The translations under genes and the position numbers were made by a program. From NCBI GenBank assembly GCA_029012525.1, contig JAQXMG010000017.1, positions 1-34,805 on the forward strand: DNA of 34,805 bases, read 5' to 3'. Origin of the DNA: a bacterium. Lineage in GTDB: Bacteria > Bacillota_I > Bacilli_A > RF39 > UBA660. Below the pieces are notes generated by a model. The model ran no database searches. It saw only the letters and a program-made list of their open reading frames with translations, and was not told the origin of the DNA. Shown here in pieces: positions 1-9,694 of this stretch; position 1 is the stretch's first letter; each line of letters begins with the position of its first letter.

Positions 1-179
1 ATTATTCTTTATATAAAAATAATAATAAAATATCTTCAGGAGTGTTGTCTAATTTAGTAGATAATGTTTTAACAACAACAACAACTTTATCCAATTCAAA
101 AGATTTGTATGAGTTAAGATTATGGAGTAATGAAATAACAAAAGATGGTTTTAAATATATGATTGAGGTGACTGATTAA
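1..179 (+). CDS. C-terminal fragment of a probable secreted/surface protein (5' end outside window)
   Basis: Open frame from position 3 to TAA at 177-179: ...KISSGVLSNLVDNVLTTTTTLSNSKDLYELRLWSNEITKDGFKYMIEVTD*. The YELRLW... ending resembles C-termini of Gram-positive camelysin/TasA-like or Ig-like surface proteins. TAATG overlap with next ORF. Confidence 0.5.
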   Translation, partial: YSLYKNNNKISSGVLSNLVDNVLTTTTTLSNSKDLYELRLWSNEITKDGFKYMIEVTD

Positions 180-868
180 TGAAAGAAATAAAAGAAATGA
201 TAAGTGAATTTTCATCATTATTTGCTGATAGTTTGTGTATTATTTGTATATTTCTATCTGGATTTCTAATTCTTATTAATATTTATCATTATCAAGAAAT
301 AAGCTATAAAATTAATAATGAATATATTAATTCTGAAGAATATAAAGCTAATAAAAATAATATCATGATTTTAAAAGAAAAAATTAATAATATATCTGAT
401 AACAAAGTTTCTCAATCTGATTATTTTATTTTTAGTCAAACTAAAATAAAATTGAATGCTTGTTTAGAAGCATTAGAAAATAGCAGTTTTTATACTATGA
501 ATATAGATAAAGTAGGTTTATTAGATTTATATAATTTTAATAACGAATTAACAAATAATCTTCAATATAAATGTTTATTTGAAATTGATTATACTATTTC
601 AAGTGGAATTGAAGAGTATAATTCAAGTTTAGATTATGATTTGACTGAAGAAGTAGAAAATGTTAGAAATGACATTATGTTCTATGGAGACTACTTAAAA
701 AATCAATTACTTGCTAATGGAAGTTACTATTATTCAACAGAAAATTCAAAAGTATCAATCTATAATGACACTTTAAGTTATTATAATTTAATTACTCATA
801 ATTATAATAAATTAGCAAATGAAACTGATAAATTAGCAAATTGGTTTTTGGAAGAATTTGGGAGGTAA
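179..868 (+). CDS. Hypothetical membrane-anchored protein (N-terminal TM, helical extracellular part)
   Basis: 229-aa ORF; N-terminal hydrophobic segment LCIICIFLSGFLILINIY; start overlaps preceding stop. Confidence 0.6.
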   Translation: MKEIKEMISEFSSLFADSLCIICIFLSGFLILINIYHYQEISYKINNEYINSEEYKANKNNIMILKEKINNISDNKVSQSDYFIFSQTKIKLNACLEALENSSFYTMNIDKVGLLDLYNFNNELTNNLQYKCLFEIDYTISSGIEEYNSSLDYDLTEEVENVRNDIMFYGDYLKNQLLANGSYYYSTENSKVSIYNDTLSYYNLITHNYNKLANETDKLANWFLEEFGR

Positions 869-871
869 TAT

Positions 872-1390
872 ATGAAAAAAATATTATCAAAAATGTTAAA
901 TGTATTAAGTTTTATTTTAATGTTTGCCTCTTTTGCTTTAATTTTAATAGGAATACTTTTTACCTATAAAAGATTAGAAAAAAGTTTAGTTGAAGCAATT
1001 AATATATTTATTCCATTTATTTTAGTTATATTCTTGACAGTTATAAATATGTTTAATAAAAAAGCAAAAACTAGTGAAAATTTACTTTTTAACTTTACTA
1101 AATTTTTAGTATTTATAGTCATAATTATTATTGGATTAAGAGCAAAATTTGATACTAATATGCTGTTGTATCAAAAATATCAAATAAATTATAATCCAAA
1201 CTATTTAGCTGATAATTTATCTACTATTAAAGTATTACTATATTGTTTAAGTGGCGCAAATGTATTTATATTGTTTAACTCATTATTAAAAGAAAAAAAA
1301 TTAATAGTAAAACAAGAAGATATAAAAGAAGAAAAAGCTGTTTTTTTACAGAATAAGGAACAAATTAGTAATAATACGGAAGAATTATAG
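872..1390 (+). CDS. Hypothetical multi-pass membrane protein
   Basis: 172-aa ORF with SD GGGAGG; four hydrophobic segments. Confidence 0.6.
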   Translation: MKKILSKMLNVLSFILMFASFALILIGILFTYKRLEKSLVEAINIFIPFILVIFLTVINMFNKKAKTSENLLFNFTKFLVFIVIIIIGLRAKFDTNMLLYQKYQINYNPNYLADNLSTIKVLLYCLSGANVFILFNSLLKEKKLIVKQEDIKEEKAVFLQNKEQISNNTEEL

Positions 1391-1454
1391 CAATATGATT
1401 CTTTTTTTGGTATAATCTATTTTTGTAGAAGTAAAAGAAGGGTGTAGATGTAAA

Positions 1455-2240
1455 ATGGGATTTAGATTTAAAAAAAAATTAGGTCAAAATTTTTTGACAC
1501 AAATAAGTATTACAAGAAAGATTGCTCAGGTTGTAGATGATAAAGAAAATTCTTTAGTAGTTGAAATAGGATGTGGCGATGGTAGACTTACTAAACAACT
1601 ATGTAAATTGTATTCAAGGGTTTTGGGATATGAAATAGATAAAGAAGTTATACCATATTTGTACAATAATTTAAAAACGGTTGATAATTGTATAATAATA
1701 TGCGATGACTTTATGAAAAGAGATTTAAAAAAAGATTTGCTAACGTATCAATATGATAAGCTATATATCTTTGGTAATTTACCTTATTATATAACGACTC
1801 CAATTATTGAAAAATTAATAAATACTAATTTAGATATTAATGAAATGGTATTTATGGTTCAAAAGGAAGTGGGGGATAGATTTGTTGCAAGACCAGGATC
1901 TAAAGATTATGGTTCAATTACAGTTTTCTTAAATTACTATTATGATTTAAAAAAGGAATTTTTTGTTTCTAAAAAAAATTTTGAACCTATGCCAAATGTT
2001 GATAGCGTTGTTATTTCATTTAAAAAGAAAGAAAATCCATGTAAGGTAAAGAATGAAGAATTGTTTTTTAAACTAGTAAAAGATAGTTTTACTCATAAAA
2101 GAAAGACATTAAAAAACAATTTAGAAGGTTATAATTTAGAAAAAGTTTCAGAAGTTTTAAATAAATATGATTTAGATTTATCTGTAAGAGCTGAAAATAT
2201 TCCGTTAGAAATATTTATTGAAATTGCTAATAATTTATAA
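1455..2240 (+). CDS. rsmA: 16S rRNA (adenine1518-N6/adenine1519-N6)-dimethyltransferase RsmA/KsgA
   Basis: KKLGQNFL, VVEIGCGDGRLT, GNLPYYITTPI motifs of the KsgA family; followed by yabG as in Bacillus. Confidence 0.95.
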   Translation: MGFRFKKKLGQNFLTQISITRKIAQVVDDKENSLVVEIGCGDGRLTKQLCKLYSRVLGYEIDKEVIPYLYNNLKTVDNCIIICDDFMKRDLKKDLLTYQYDKLYIFGNLPYYITTPIIEKLINTNLDINEMVFMVQKEVGDRFVARPGSKDYGSITVFLNYYYDLKKEFFVSKKNFEPMPNVDSVVISFKKKENPCKVKNEELFFKLVKDSFTHKRKTLKNNLEGYNLEKVSEVLNKYDLDLSVRAENIPLEIFIEIANNL

Positions 2241-2288
2241 ATTAATAATAATTATAAGTTTAGCATATAATTACTTAGAGGTGATTAT

Positions 2289-3080
2289 ATGCTTTTTAAT
2301 ATTGGAGATTTAGTTACAAGAACGTCTCATAATAATGATACAATTTTTAAAATAATAGATATTAAAAATAATATTGCAATTTTAAAGGGAGTAAATATTC
2401 GTTTGATTGCAGATAGTGATATTAATGATTTAAATCCAGTAAAAAAAGATGAAGCAGATATAACAAAAGACGATAGAACATTAATTAATAATATGGAAGA
2501 ATTTATAAATTTAAACAGAGATGAGTATTTTTATTTGCCTGGAAAAATACTTCATATTGATGCTGACAAAGATTATTTGGAAAGATGTATGAATTTTTAT
2601 AAAGAAATGAATGTTTTATCTTATGGAGTAGTTGAAAAAGAAAGTGATGTTTCAAGTAAAGTAATTAATTATTTAGAAAAAATAAGTCCTGATATTTTAG
2701 TTATAACAGGACATGATGCTTTTTATAATAAAACAGATGATTATAATGATAATTCTAACTATAAAAATAGTACAAATTTTATTAATGCAGTAAAAGCTGC
2801 CAGGGGTTATGAAAAAGATCATGGTAAATTAATAATAATAGCAGGAGCTTGTCAATCAAACTATGAAGAATTAATAAAAGCAGGATCAAATTTTGCCTCA
2901 AGTCCTAAAAGAATAAATATTCATGCTTTAGATCCTGCGATAATTGCAACAAGTGTAAGTTTATCTAGTAAAAGTAAAGATATTGATTTATTAAAAATAT
3001 TAGAAAAGACTAAATATGGTACTGATGGTGTTGGAGGAATAATAACCAGTGGTACTATGTATATAGGGTACCCTAGATAA
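2289..3080 (+). CDS. yabG: Sporulation-specific protease YabG
   Basis: YabG family features (FNIGDLVTR..., ITGHDAF..., IIIAGACQSNYEELIKAGSNFASSP...); position after rsmA. Confidence 0.92.
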   Translation: MLFNIGDLVTRTSHNNDTIFKIIDIKNNIAILKGVNIRLIADSDINDLNPVKKDEADITKDDRTLINNMEEFINLNRDEYFYLPGKILHIDADKDYLERCMNFYKEMNVLSYGVVEKESDVSSKVINYLEKISPDILVITGHDAFYNKTDDYNDNSNYKNSTNFINAVKAARGYEKDHGKLIIIAGACQSNYEELIKAGSNFASSPKRINIHALDPAIIATSVSLSSKSKDIDLLKILEKTKYGTDGVGGIITSGTMYIGYPR

Positions 3081-3295
3081 TGGAAATAGATAAAACTAGA
3101 TTATTTATAGAGAATAATTTAAATAAACAAATATTTTTTAAATTTAATGGTAATAGAAATATGGTTGAAGAATTTAGTGGTAAAATAGTAAAAACTTACA
3201 AATGCGTTTTTTTAGTTAAAGTTGATAATCAAGATGTTCTAAGATCATTTTCTTATTCTGATGTTTTAATTGGAAGTTTAGAGTTATTTGTTTAA
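3080..3295 (+). CDS. veg: Veg family protein (DUF1021)
   Basis: 71-aa protein with [16 protein letters not shown]...[15 protein letters not shown]; directly follows yabG as in B. subtilis. Confidence 0.85.
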   Translation: MEIDKTRLFIENNLNKQIFFKFNGNRNMVEEFSGKIVKTYKCVFLVKVDNQDVLRSFSYSDVLIGSLELFV

Positions 3296-3335
3296 CAAAT
3301 TATATACATTTTTATGTAGAATTTTTTTAAAAATA

Positions 3336-3364
3336 TTGACTTTTATGTTAGTTTTACTTAAAAT
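3336..3364 (+). promoter_or_regulatory. Sigma-A-type promoter for spoVG (TTGACT-17-TAAAAT)
   Basis: TTGACT 3336-3341, 17-nt spacer, TAAAAT 3359-3364. Confidence 0.6.
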
Positions 3365-3420
3365 TATAAGTAAGAAGCAGTTTGCTCTTAATTGCTTTTT
3401 GAAAAAGGAGGAACAGAAGA

Positions 3421-3677
3421 TGAAAATAACATCAGTAAATGTACGTAAAATTGAAAAAGAAGGATCTCGTATGAAAGGAATTGCATCAGTTTTAATAGAC
3501 GACGCATTTGCAGTTCATGATATTCGTATTATTGAAGGAGACAATGGTTTATTTATAGCTATGCCAAGTAGAAAAACTGCAACAGGAGGATATCGCGATA
3601 TAGCTCATCCAATTAATCCTGAAACACGTACAAAATTTGAAGAAGCTATCTTAGAAGCATATAAGACTGCTGAATAA
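3421..3677 (+). CDS. spoVG: Septation regulator SpoVG
   Basis: [11 protein letters not shown]...[41 protein letters not shown] 12-6 nt upstream. The ORF-track start at 3288 runs through the promoter and is not real. Confidence 0.96.
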
Positions 3678-3687
3678 TATAGTTAAT

Positions 3688-3712
3688 AAATCCCTTTTGG
3701 GATTTTTTTTTG
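3688..3712 (+). terminator. Intrinsic terminator after spoVG
   Basis: AAATCCC-TTTT-GGGATTT followed by T-run. Confidence 0.9.
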
Positions 3713-3759
3713 TTATATAATTTAATTTTTCTCATATATTTTAGTGGAGGATATAAATT

Positions 3760-4059
3760 ATGGACAAAAATATAAATAGTTTAAGCAGTATTAGCCAAAA
3801 TCATGGTATTAGTATTAATGAAAGAAAAAATATGTATATAACTGGTGTTATAAAAATTGATAGTTTTGATGAAGAAGAATTTTTAATTGAAACTACTATG
3901 GGTTACCTTGTTATTAAAGGAACTGATTTAGAAATAGTAAAATTGGATACTAAAGATGGCATTATTTCTATAAAAGGTTCATTAATAAGTTTAAGTTATA
4001 TAGAAGAATTGAAAAAAATGAATAAGGAAAATAGTTTATTCAATAAATTGTTTAAATGA
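3760..4059 (+). CDS. yabP: Sporulation protein YabP
   Basis: YabP-like sequence (ITGVIKIDSFDEEEFLIETTMGYLVIKGTDLEI); paired with yabQ upstream of divIC. Confidence 0.85.
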   Translation: MDKNINSLSSISQNHGISINERKNMYITGVIKIDSFDEEEFLIETTMGYLVIKGTDLEIVKLDTKDGIISIKGSLISLSYIEELKKMNKENSLFNKLFK

Positions 4060-4334
4060 AGTTAAATACTCAAATAATATCAATATTATTTTGTATGGCA
4101 TATGGTATTTTTTTTGCACTATGTTTTAATCTATTTTATACCTATTTATTTTTTAGTAATAAATATATTAAGATAATAAATAATATTATATTTATGCTAA
4201 TTATGTTTTTTATTTTTACTATTTCAAATACACTTATAAATAGTGGAGTTATCCATATTTATTTTTTAGCAATTTTTATATTTTCTTTTTTCCTTGGAAA
4301 TAAAATATTCAAAAAGATAAGATGTAAACTTTAA
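4056..4334 (+). CDS. yabQ: Spore cortex biosynthesis protein YabQ
   Basis: Small multi-TM protein starting 4 nt inside the yabP stop; yabP-yabQ-divIC synteny. Confidence 0.78.
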   Translation: MKLNTQIISILFCMAYGIFFALCFNLFYTYLFFSNKYIKIINNIIFMLIMFFIFTISNTLINSGVIHIYFLAIFIFSFFLGNKIFKKIRCKL

Positions 4335-4398
4335 AGATATTTTGTCACATTTATTGAAAAAAAACTTTACTTTTGCTAAAATTATAATGAATAGGTAG

Positions 4399-4698
4399 GT
4401 GAAGTTTGTGGCAAGAAAAAAATCAAAAAAGTCTATAAGAAGAATGGTTGTTTTTGGTGCGCTTTGTCTTGCTGTAAACAGCACTATTATTTATTCATTA
4501 TTTAATACCTGGACTGAAATATATGAAAAAAGACAAGAAAAAAAAGATTTAAGTGAAAATTTAGTTACTTTAAAAGAAGAAGAAGAAAGTTTAAAAGTTG
4601 AACTTAATAAATTAAAAGATCCTTCTTATGTTGCAAAATATGCAAGAGAAAAGTTGTTTTATTCAGAAAGCGATGAGTATATTATTAAAATCAAATAA
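4399..4698 (+). CDS. divIC: Septum formation initiator, DivIC/FtsL-like
   Basis: Single TM plus coiled coil, KDPSYVAKYAREKLFYSESDEYIIKI; alternative GTG start at 4408. Confidence 0.85.
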   Translation: MKFVARKKSKKSIRRMVVFGALCLAVNSTIIYSLFNTWTEIYEKRQEKKDLSENLVTLKEEEESLKVELNKLKDPSYVAKYAREKLFYSESDEYIIKIK

Positions 4699-4718
4699 TA
4701 ACTAAAGTTATTATTTTT
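4694..4718 (+). terminator. Intrinsic terminator after divIC
   Basis: AATAATAACT-AA-AGTTATTATT plus T-run. Confidence 0.8.
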
Positions 4719-4784
4719 TTGCATATAATGTTGCTTTTGTTTTGATTTTAAATTAATATATTATATCAAGGAGAAATTAAATTT

Positions 4785-6104
4785 ATGAATGATGTTTATT
4801 TATATTTAAAAAAATTGTTGAAAAATGATGATGTTATCGTACTTGGTTGTTCTGGAGGACCAGATTCTATGGCTCTTTTAGATTTACTTATTAAAGTACG
4901 ACGTGAAAAAAAAATTAAAATAATTTGTGCTCATGTTAATCATAACGTTAGAAAAGCATCATTTAAAGAAAAAATATTTGTAGAAAACTATTGTAAAGAT
5001 AATGATGTTGTTTTTGAATATATGCTTATCGAAAAATATGGAGATGATAATTTTCATAACGAAGCTAGAACAATCAGATATAAATTTTTTAATAGTTTAA
5101 TAGAAAAATATGACGCAAATTATCTAACAACTGCTCATCATGGTGATGATTTAGTAGAAACTATTCTAATGAGAATAGTAAGGGGATCTACTTTAAATGG
5201 TTATGCTGGATTTGCTAGAGAAATAGATTATGGTAATTATAAATTAATAAGACCACTTATAACACATACTAAAGCTGAAATAGAAGAATATGACAAATTA
5301 AATAATATTCCTTATGCAATTGATAAATCAAATTTTAAAACAAAATATACTAGAAATCGATATCGTAAATATGTTTTACCTTTTTTAAAAAGTGAAGAAA
5401 AAAATGTTCATGAAAAGTTTTTAAAATTTAGTAATGAACTTCTAATGTATGATAATTATATCGAGGAAGAAGTTAAAAATAATTTTGATAAAGTATATCA
5501 TGATAATAAATTGGATATAGAAAAATTTAATTCTCTAAAAGAATTATTAAAAAATAAAATAATTTATCGTATCTTAAAAGAATATTATCAAGATGATTTA
5601 ATGCTTATAACTGATGTTCATGTTTTACTAATAAAAAAACTAATTGCTTCAAAAAAAGCATCTTCATATATTTATCTTCCTAATAATGTTAAAGTGGTAA
5701 AAAGTTACAATGAAATATTTTTTGGTCTTGAAACGGGAGAAATTGATAGTTATGAAATAGAACTTGGGGACTTAGCTAATTTACCAAATGGTAAAACTAT
5801 TGAAAAAGTAGAAGAACAAACATCAAATTCAAATTATTATTGTAGATTAAATAAAAATGATGTTGTATTACCACTTCATGTTAGAACTAGAAAAAGTGGA
5901 GATAAGATGATTGTAAAGGGTATGAATAAACCAAAAAAAGTAAAAGATATTTTCATAAATAGCAAGATTCCAATAAAAGATAGAGATCTGTGGCCAATTG
6001 TTGTTGATTCAAAGGATAGAATAGTTTGGATTCCAGGATTAAAAAAATCACAATTTGATGTTGAGAAAAATGAAAATTGTGATATACTATTAAGGTATTA
6101 TTAA
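4785..6104 (+). CDS. tilS: tRNA(Ile)-lysidine synthetase TilS
   Basis: LGCSGGPDSMALLDLL PP-loop, AHVNHNVR, TAHHGDDLVET, RYRKYVLPFL. Confidence 0.95.
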   Translation: MNDVYLYLKKLLKNDDVIVLGCSGGPDSMALLDLLIKVRREKKIKIICAHVNHNVRKASFKEKIFVENYCKDNDVVFEYMLIEKYGDDNFHNEARTIRYKFFNSLIEKYDANYLTTAHHGDDLVETILMRIVRGSTLNGYAGFAREIDYGNYKLIRPLITHTKAEIEEYDKLNNIPYAIDKSNFKTKYTRNRYRKYVLPFLKSEEKNVHEKFLKFSNELLMYDNYIEEEVKNNFDKVYHDNKLDIEKFNSLKELLKNKIIYRILKEYYQDDLMLITDVHVLLIKKLIASKKASSYIYLPNNVKVVKSYNEIFFGLETGEIDSYEIELGDLANLPNGKTIEKVEEQTSNSNYYCRLNKNDVVLPLHVRTRKSGDKMIVKGMNKPKKVKDIFINSKIPIKDRDLWPIVVDSKDRIVWIPGLKKSQFDVEKNENCDILLRYY

Positions 6105-6123
6105 AAAACAAGGAGGAAATTTG

Positions 6124-8085
6124 ATGAAAAATAAAAATAATAGTAAAAATTATATATCATATGGAACATTATTTCTATTTTTAATAGGTATTTTTATCTT
6201 AGCCAACCTCTTAAATGTAGTAAAACATGAATTTTCATATGACCAATTTGTTAATTATTTAAATGAAGGAAATATAACTGAATTAAAAATAACACCAAGA
6301 GCTAATTCATCCGTTTATGAATTAACTGGAAAGCTTGATGGATATAAAAATAATGAAACGTTTAAATTAGTAGCACCACTTTCTGATTCAGTTATCTCAA
6401 GTATTTTGGAAAAGAGTGAGACACAGAATTTTAAAATAAATGTAAAACAGGATAATAGCAATATGTTTATGGCTATTATAAATACTCTCCCTATAATTAT
6501 TTTAGGAGTTGGAGCATTCTATTTTTTAAATAAACAACTAAATACTAATGGTAAATCATTTGATTTTGGAAGAAGTAAAGCAAGACTTAATTCTGATCGT
6601 GATAAAAAGACATTTAATGATGTTGCAGGATTAGTCGAAGAAAAAGAAGAAGTAAAAGAAATTATAGATTTCTTAAAAAATCCTAAAAAATTTCAAAAGC
6701 TTGGAGCAAGAATCCCTAAAGGAGTACTTTTAGTAGGTCCTCCAGGAACTGGTAAAACACTTCTTGCTAAAGCAGTTGCAGGAGAAGCTAATGTTCCTTT
6801 CTACTTTATAAGTGGTTCTGACTTTGTTGAATTATTCGTAGGGGTTGGAGCAAGTAGAGTTAGAGATATGTTTAAACAAGCTAAACAAACTGCACCATGT
6901 TTAATATTTATCGATGAAATAGATGCAGTTGGTCGTCAACGTGGAACAGGACTTGGTGGAGGACATGATGAAAGAGAACAGACATTAAACCAATTACTTA
7001 CTGAAATGGATGGGTTTGGCGCTAATGAAGGAATAATAATTATTGCAGCAACCAATAGACCAGATGTATTAGATCCAGCACTTTTAAGACCAGGAAGATT
7101 TGATAGACAAGTTACAGTTTCACTTCCAGATACTAAAGAAAGAGAAGCTATTTTAAAAGTTCATGCTAAAAACAAAGTACTTGCTAAAAACGTAACTTTA
7201 GATTATTTAGCAAAAAGAACTTCAGGTTTTTCTGGAGCAGACTTAGAGAATCTTTTAAATGAAGCTGCACTTCTTGCTGTAAGAAGAAACAAAGATGAAA
7301 TAACAATGGCTGAAATAGATGAAGCACATGATAGAGTATTAATGGGTCCTGCTAAAGTCAGCAGAAAACCAAGTATTGAAGATAAAAAAATTACTGCTTA
7401 CCATGAAGCGGGTCATGTTGTTGCAGGATTAAAGCTTGAAAAATCAAGTATAGTTCAAAAAGTAACAATAATACCTCGTGGTATGGCTGGAGGTTATACA
7501 AATATTCAAGAAGAAGAAGAAAAAATGCATACTACAAAAAGTGAACTCCTTGAAACAATTTCAACCCTTCTTGCAGGAAGAGTAACTGAACAAATTGTAT
7601 TTAATGAAATAACAACCGGAGCATCAAATGATATTGAAAGAGCAACTAAAATTGCAAGAGCTATGGTTACTGAATATGGTATGAGTGATCTAGGACCAAT
7701 TCAGTTAGAACAAAATAACTCAAGTGTCTTTTTAGGAAGAGATTATAATAAATCAAGAAATTCTTCTGATCAAGTTGCCTTTGAAATAGATCAAGAAATA
7801 AGAAAAATAATTGATAATTGTTACAAAAAAACAGAATCAATTATAAAAGAAAATATGGATTCAGTTAAATTAATTGCAGATACTTTAGTAGATAGAGAAA
7901 CTCTTACTAAAGAGCAAATCGATTATTTATTAGAACATAAAAAGTTACCTGATGAAGATTATGATGTTATGGATTTTGATAGCTTAAAATCTGCTGCTAA
8001 AGAAAAAGGTATAAAAGGATATACCAAAATGAGTCAAGAAGAACTTTTAGAAGCTTTGAAATCTTTAAACAAAGAAAATGAATAA
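6124..8085 (+). CDS. ftsH: ATP-dependent zinc metalloprotease FtsH with an extra Rho_N/SAP-like C-terminal tail
   Basis: [21 protein letters not shown] region, HEAGH zinc motif. ATG 6124 lies 7 nt after AGGAGG. Tail [28 protein letters not shown]. Confidence 0.97.
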   Translation: MKNKNNSKNYISYGTLFLFLIGIFILANLLNVVKHEFSYDQFVNYLNEGNITELKITPRANSSVYELTGKLDGYKNNETFKLVAPLSDSVISSILEKSETQNFKINVKQDNSNMFMAIINTLPIIILGVGAFYFLNKQLNTNGKSFDFGRSKARLNSDRDKKTFNDVAGLVEEKEEVKEIIDFLKNPKKFQKLGARIPKGVLLVGPPGTGKTLLAKAVAGEANVPFYFISGSDFVELFVGVGASRVRDMFKQAKQTAPCLIFIDEIDAVGRQRGTGLGGGHDEREQTLNQLLTEMDGFGANEGIIIIAATNRPDVLDPALLRPGRFDRQVTVSLPDTKEREAILKVHAKNKVLAKNVTLDYLAKRTSGFSGADLENLLNEAALLAVRRNKDEITMAEIDEAHDRVLMGPAKVSRKPSIEDKKITAYHEAGHVVAGLKLEKSSIVQKVTIIPRGMAGGYTNIQEEEEKMHTTKSELLETISTLLAGRVTEQIVFNEITTGASNDIERATKIARAMVTEYGMSDLGPIQLEQNNSSVFLGRDYNKSRNSSDQVAFEIDQEIRKIIDNCYKKTESIIKENMDSVKLIADTLVDRETLTKEQIDYLLEHKKLPDEDYDVMDFDSLKSAAKEKGIKGYTKMSQEELLEALKSLNKENE

Positions 8086-8110
8086 AAGTATGATTTAATC
8101 ATACTTTTTA
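8084..8110 (+). terminator. Intrinsic terminator after ftsH
   Basis: AAAAGTATGAT-TTA-ATCATACTTTTT. Confidence 0.85.
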
Positions 8111-8128
8111 TTTGAAGGGAGGATTTTT

Positions 8129-9028
8129 ATGTATCAAGATATTATAAAAGAAATATGTGATGAAAAAGATATATCATATAAATTAATTTCAAATAACTAT
8201 CTTATTATGTTACAAAAAGATAATAAAACAAAATTTATCTGGGGTCATAAATTCGATTTAAATAATCATGCAATTGGTCTTGTTTTAGATGATAAATATG
8301 CTATTTATGATATGTTAAAAAATAATGATATACCAGTTATAGAACATAGTATCATTTACAAAAATGGTAGTAAAATAAAATATGCTAAAAATTTAAACAC
8401 TAAAAAATACTATTATGATTTATTTTTAAAATATAACAAAAACATTGTTTTAAAAATTAATAATGGTAGTTGTGGTAATGGAGTATATCATATTAAAAGT
8501 TTTAATAAGTTTATTGCTATTTCAAATAAATTATTTAAAAAACACATATCTCTTAGTGTATCACCTTTTGTAAAAATAGATTGTGAATATCGCATAATTG
8601 TTTTAAAAAAACGAGTTATGTTAATCTATGGTAAAAAACCTCCAGTGGTTATTGGAGATGGTAAAACTTCATTGAAAGATTTATTGTTAGAATTTAATTA
8701 TAATTACTTTAAAAATAAAAAAGTAAAAAACTATGTTCCTAAAAAAGGTGAATTTTATAATTATAGTTTTAAATTTAATTTATCTAAAGGAGCAATAGTA
8801 ACAGAAGTAAAAGATGAAAAAGAAAAATTATTAGAAATAGTAAATGATATTATTAATAAATTAGATATTAATTTTTGTAGTATTGATATAGTAAAAACAG
8901 AAAATACTTTTAAAGTTTTAGAAATTAATAGTGGAGTTATGATAAATAAATATATTAAATTAGTTCCAAATGGTAGAAATATTGCAAAAGAAATATATAA
9001 ATGTGCTATAATGGAGATGTTTAAATAA
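8129..9028 (+). CDS. Stand-alone ATP-grasp ligase-like protein
   Basis: KINNGSCGNGVYHI, VIGDGKTSLKDLL, FCSIDIVKTENTFKVLEINSGVMINKY are ATP-grasp signatures (CphA/GshF/RimK-like). Confidence 0.8.
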   Translation: MYQDIIKEICDEKDISYKLISNNYLIMLQKDNKTKFIWGHKFDLNNHAIGLVLDDKYAIYDMLKNNDIPVIEHSIIYKNGSKIKYAKNLNTKKYYYDLFLKYNKNIVLKINNGSCGNGVYHIKSFNKFIAISNKLFKKHISLSVSPFVKIDCEYRIIVLKKRVMLIYGKKPPVVIGDGKTSLKDLLLEFNYNYFKNKKVKNYVPKKGEFYNYSFKFNLSKGAIVTEVKDEKEKLLEIVNDIINKLDINFCSIDIVKTENTFKVLEINSGVMINKYIKLVPNGRNIAKEIYKCAIMEMFK

Positions 9029-9044
9029 AATATTTGAGGTTGAT

Positions 9045-9479
9045 ATGGTAGAAGAAATAAAAAAAGATGAAATATATAAACTAAAAAACATATACAAGTT
9101 TGATATATATAAAATATTAAGAGATAGTTTAGGATCTGATATTGCAAATGGTAAAAAGGTTGTTTTAGCATATATAGATAATTATATAGTAAAAGGAGCA
9201 ATTACTTTAAATATAGATGATTCTTCTATTCATTTAAATAATTTAATAGTATTAAGTGAGTATAGAAAAAAAGGTATTGGAACTATTCTTGTTTCTTCTG
9301 CTATAAAATATGGTTATGAGAATAATTTTAGTAGTATAAATTTATCAGTTAGAGAAGATAATGATGCTGCTATAAAAATATATGATAATGAAGAATTTAT
9401 AGTAACTAGTGTAAAGTCTGACAATATAGGAAAATATTTTGAAATGACAAAAGATTTGGACAAGAAAAAAATAAGATAA
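9045..9479 (+). CDS. GNAT family N-acetyltransferase
   Basis: LIVLSEYRKKGIGTILVSSAIKYGYENNFSSINLSVREDNDAAIKIYDNEEF is a GNAT acetyl-CoA-binding motif. Confidence 0.88.
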   Translation: MVEEIKKDEIYKLKNIYKFDIYKILRDSLGSDIANGKKVVLAYIDNYIVKGAITLNIDDSSIHLNNLIVLSEYRKKGIGTILVSSAIKYGYENNFSSINLSVREDNDAAIKIYDNEEFIVTSVKSDNIGKYFEMTKDLDKKKIR

Positions 9480-9506
9480 TTAAAATAAAATTAAAAAAAT
9501 ATTTAC

Positions 9507-9534
9507 TTGAATTTTTGTTAATTAATATTATAAT
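9507..9534 (+). promoter_or_regulatory. Sigma-A-type promoter for the small hydrophobic peptide ORF
   Basis: TTGAAT 9507-9512, 16-nt spacer, TATAAT 9529-9534. Confidence 0.65.
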
Positions 9535-9601
9535 TATGCATATGAAATATCAGTTATTGAAGTGTCTACCTCTATTTTTTTACAAAATTGGAGGTGATGT
9601 A

Positions 9602-9694
9602 ATGAAAACAAAAACTTTTATTATAAAGTTCCTAAAACTCATTTGCATCATTTTATTGCTCCTTACTTTATTAGTATTAGTAATAAAAAAATGA
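9602..9694 (+). CDS. 30-aa hydrophobic lysine-flanked peptide, candidate type I toxin
   Basis: MKTKTFIIKFLKLICIILLLLTLLVLVIKK*; GGAGGTGAT (9590-9598) is a perfect 9-nt anti-SD complement; absent from the ORF track. Confidence 0.75.
   Translation: MKTKTFIIKFLKLICIILLLLTLLVLVIKK

Noticed and set aside
3288-3420. N-terminal extension of the spoVG ORF in the track
   Set aside because: It spans a good promoter (TTGACT-17-TAAAAT) and the canonical SpoVG start with its SD is at 3421.
4266-4484. Minus-strand ORF opposite yabQ/divIC, and similar antisense ORFs at 8761-9201, 14392-14733, 15096-15302, 15274-15576, 15895-16200, 18629-18814, 22199-22381, 23997-24437, 32083-32301
   Set aside because: All mirror well-supported + strand genes, with low-complexity hydrophobic/Ser/Leu-rich translations typical of AT-rich antisense frames.
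9602-9694. Graspetide/microviridin-like precursor next to ATP-grasp and GNAT
   Set aside because: No Asp/Glu residues, no leader/core layout, and its own promoter separates it from the enzymes.
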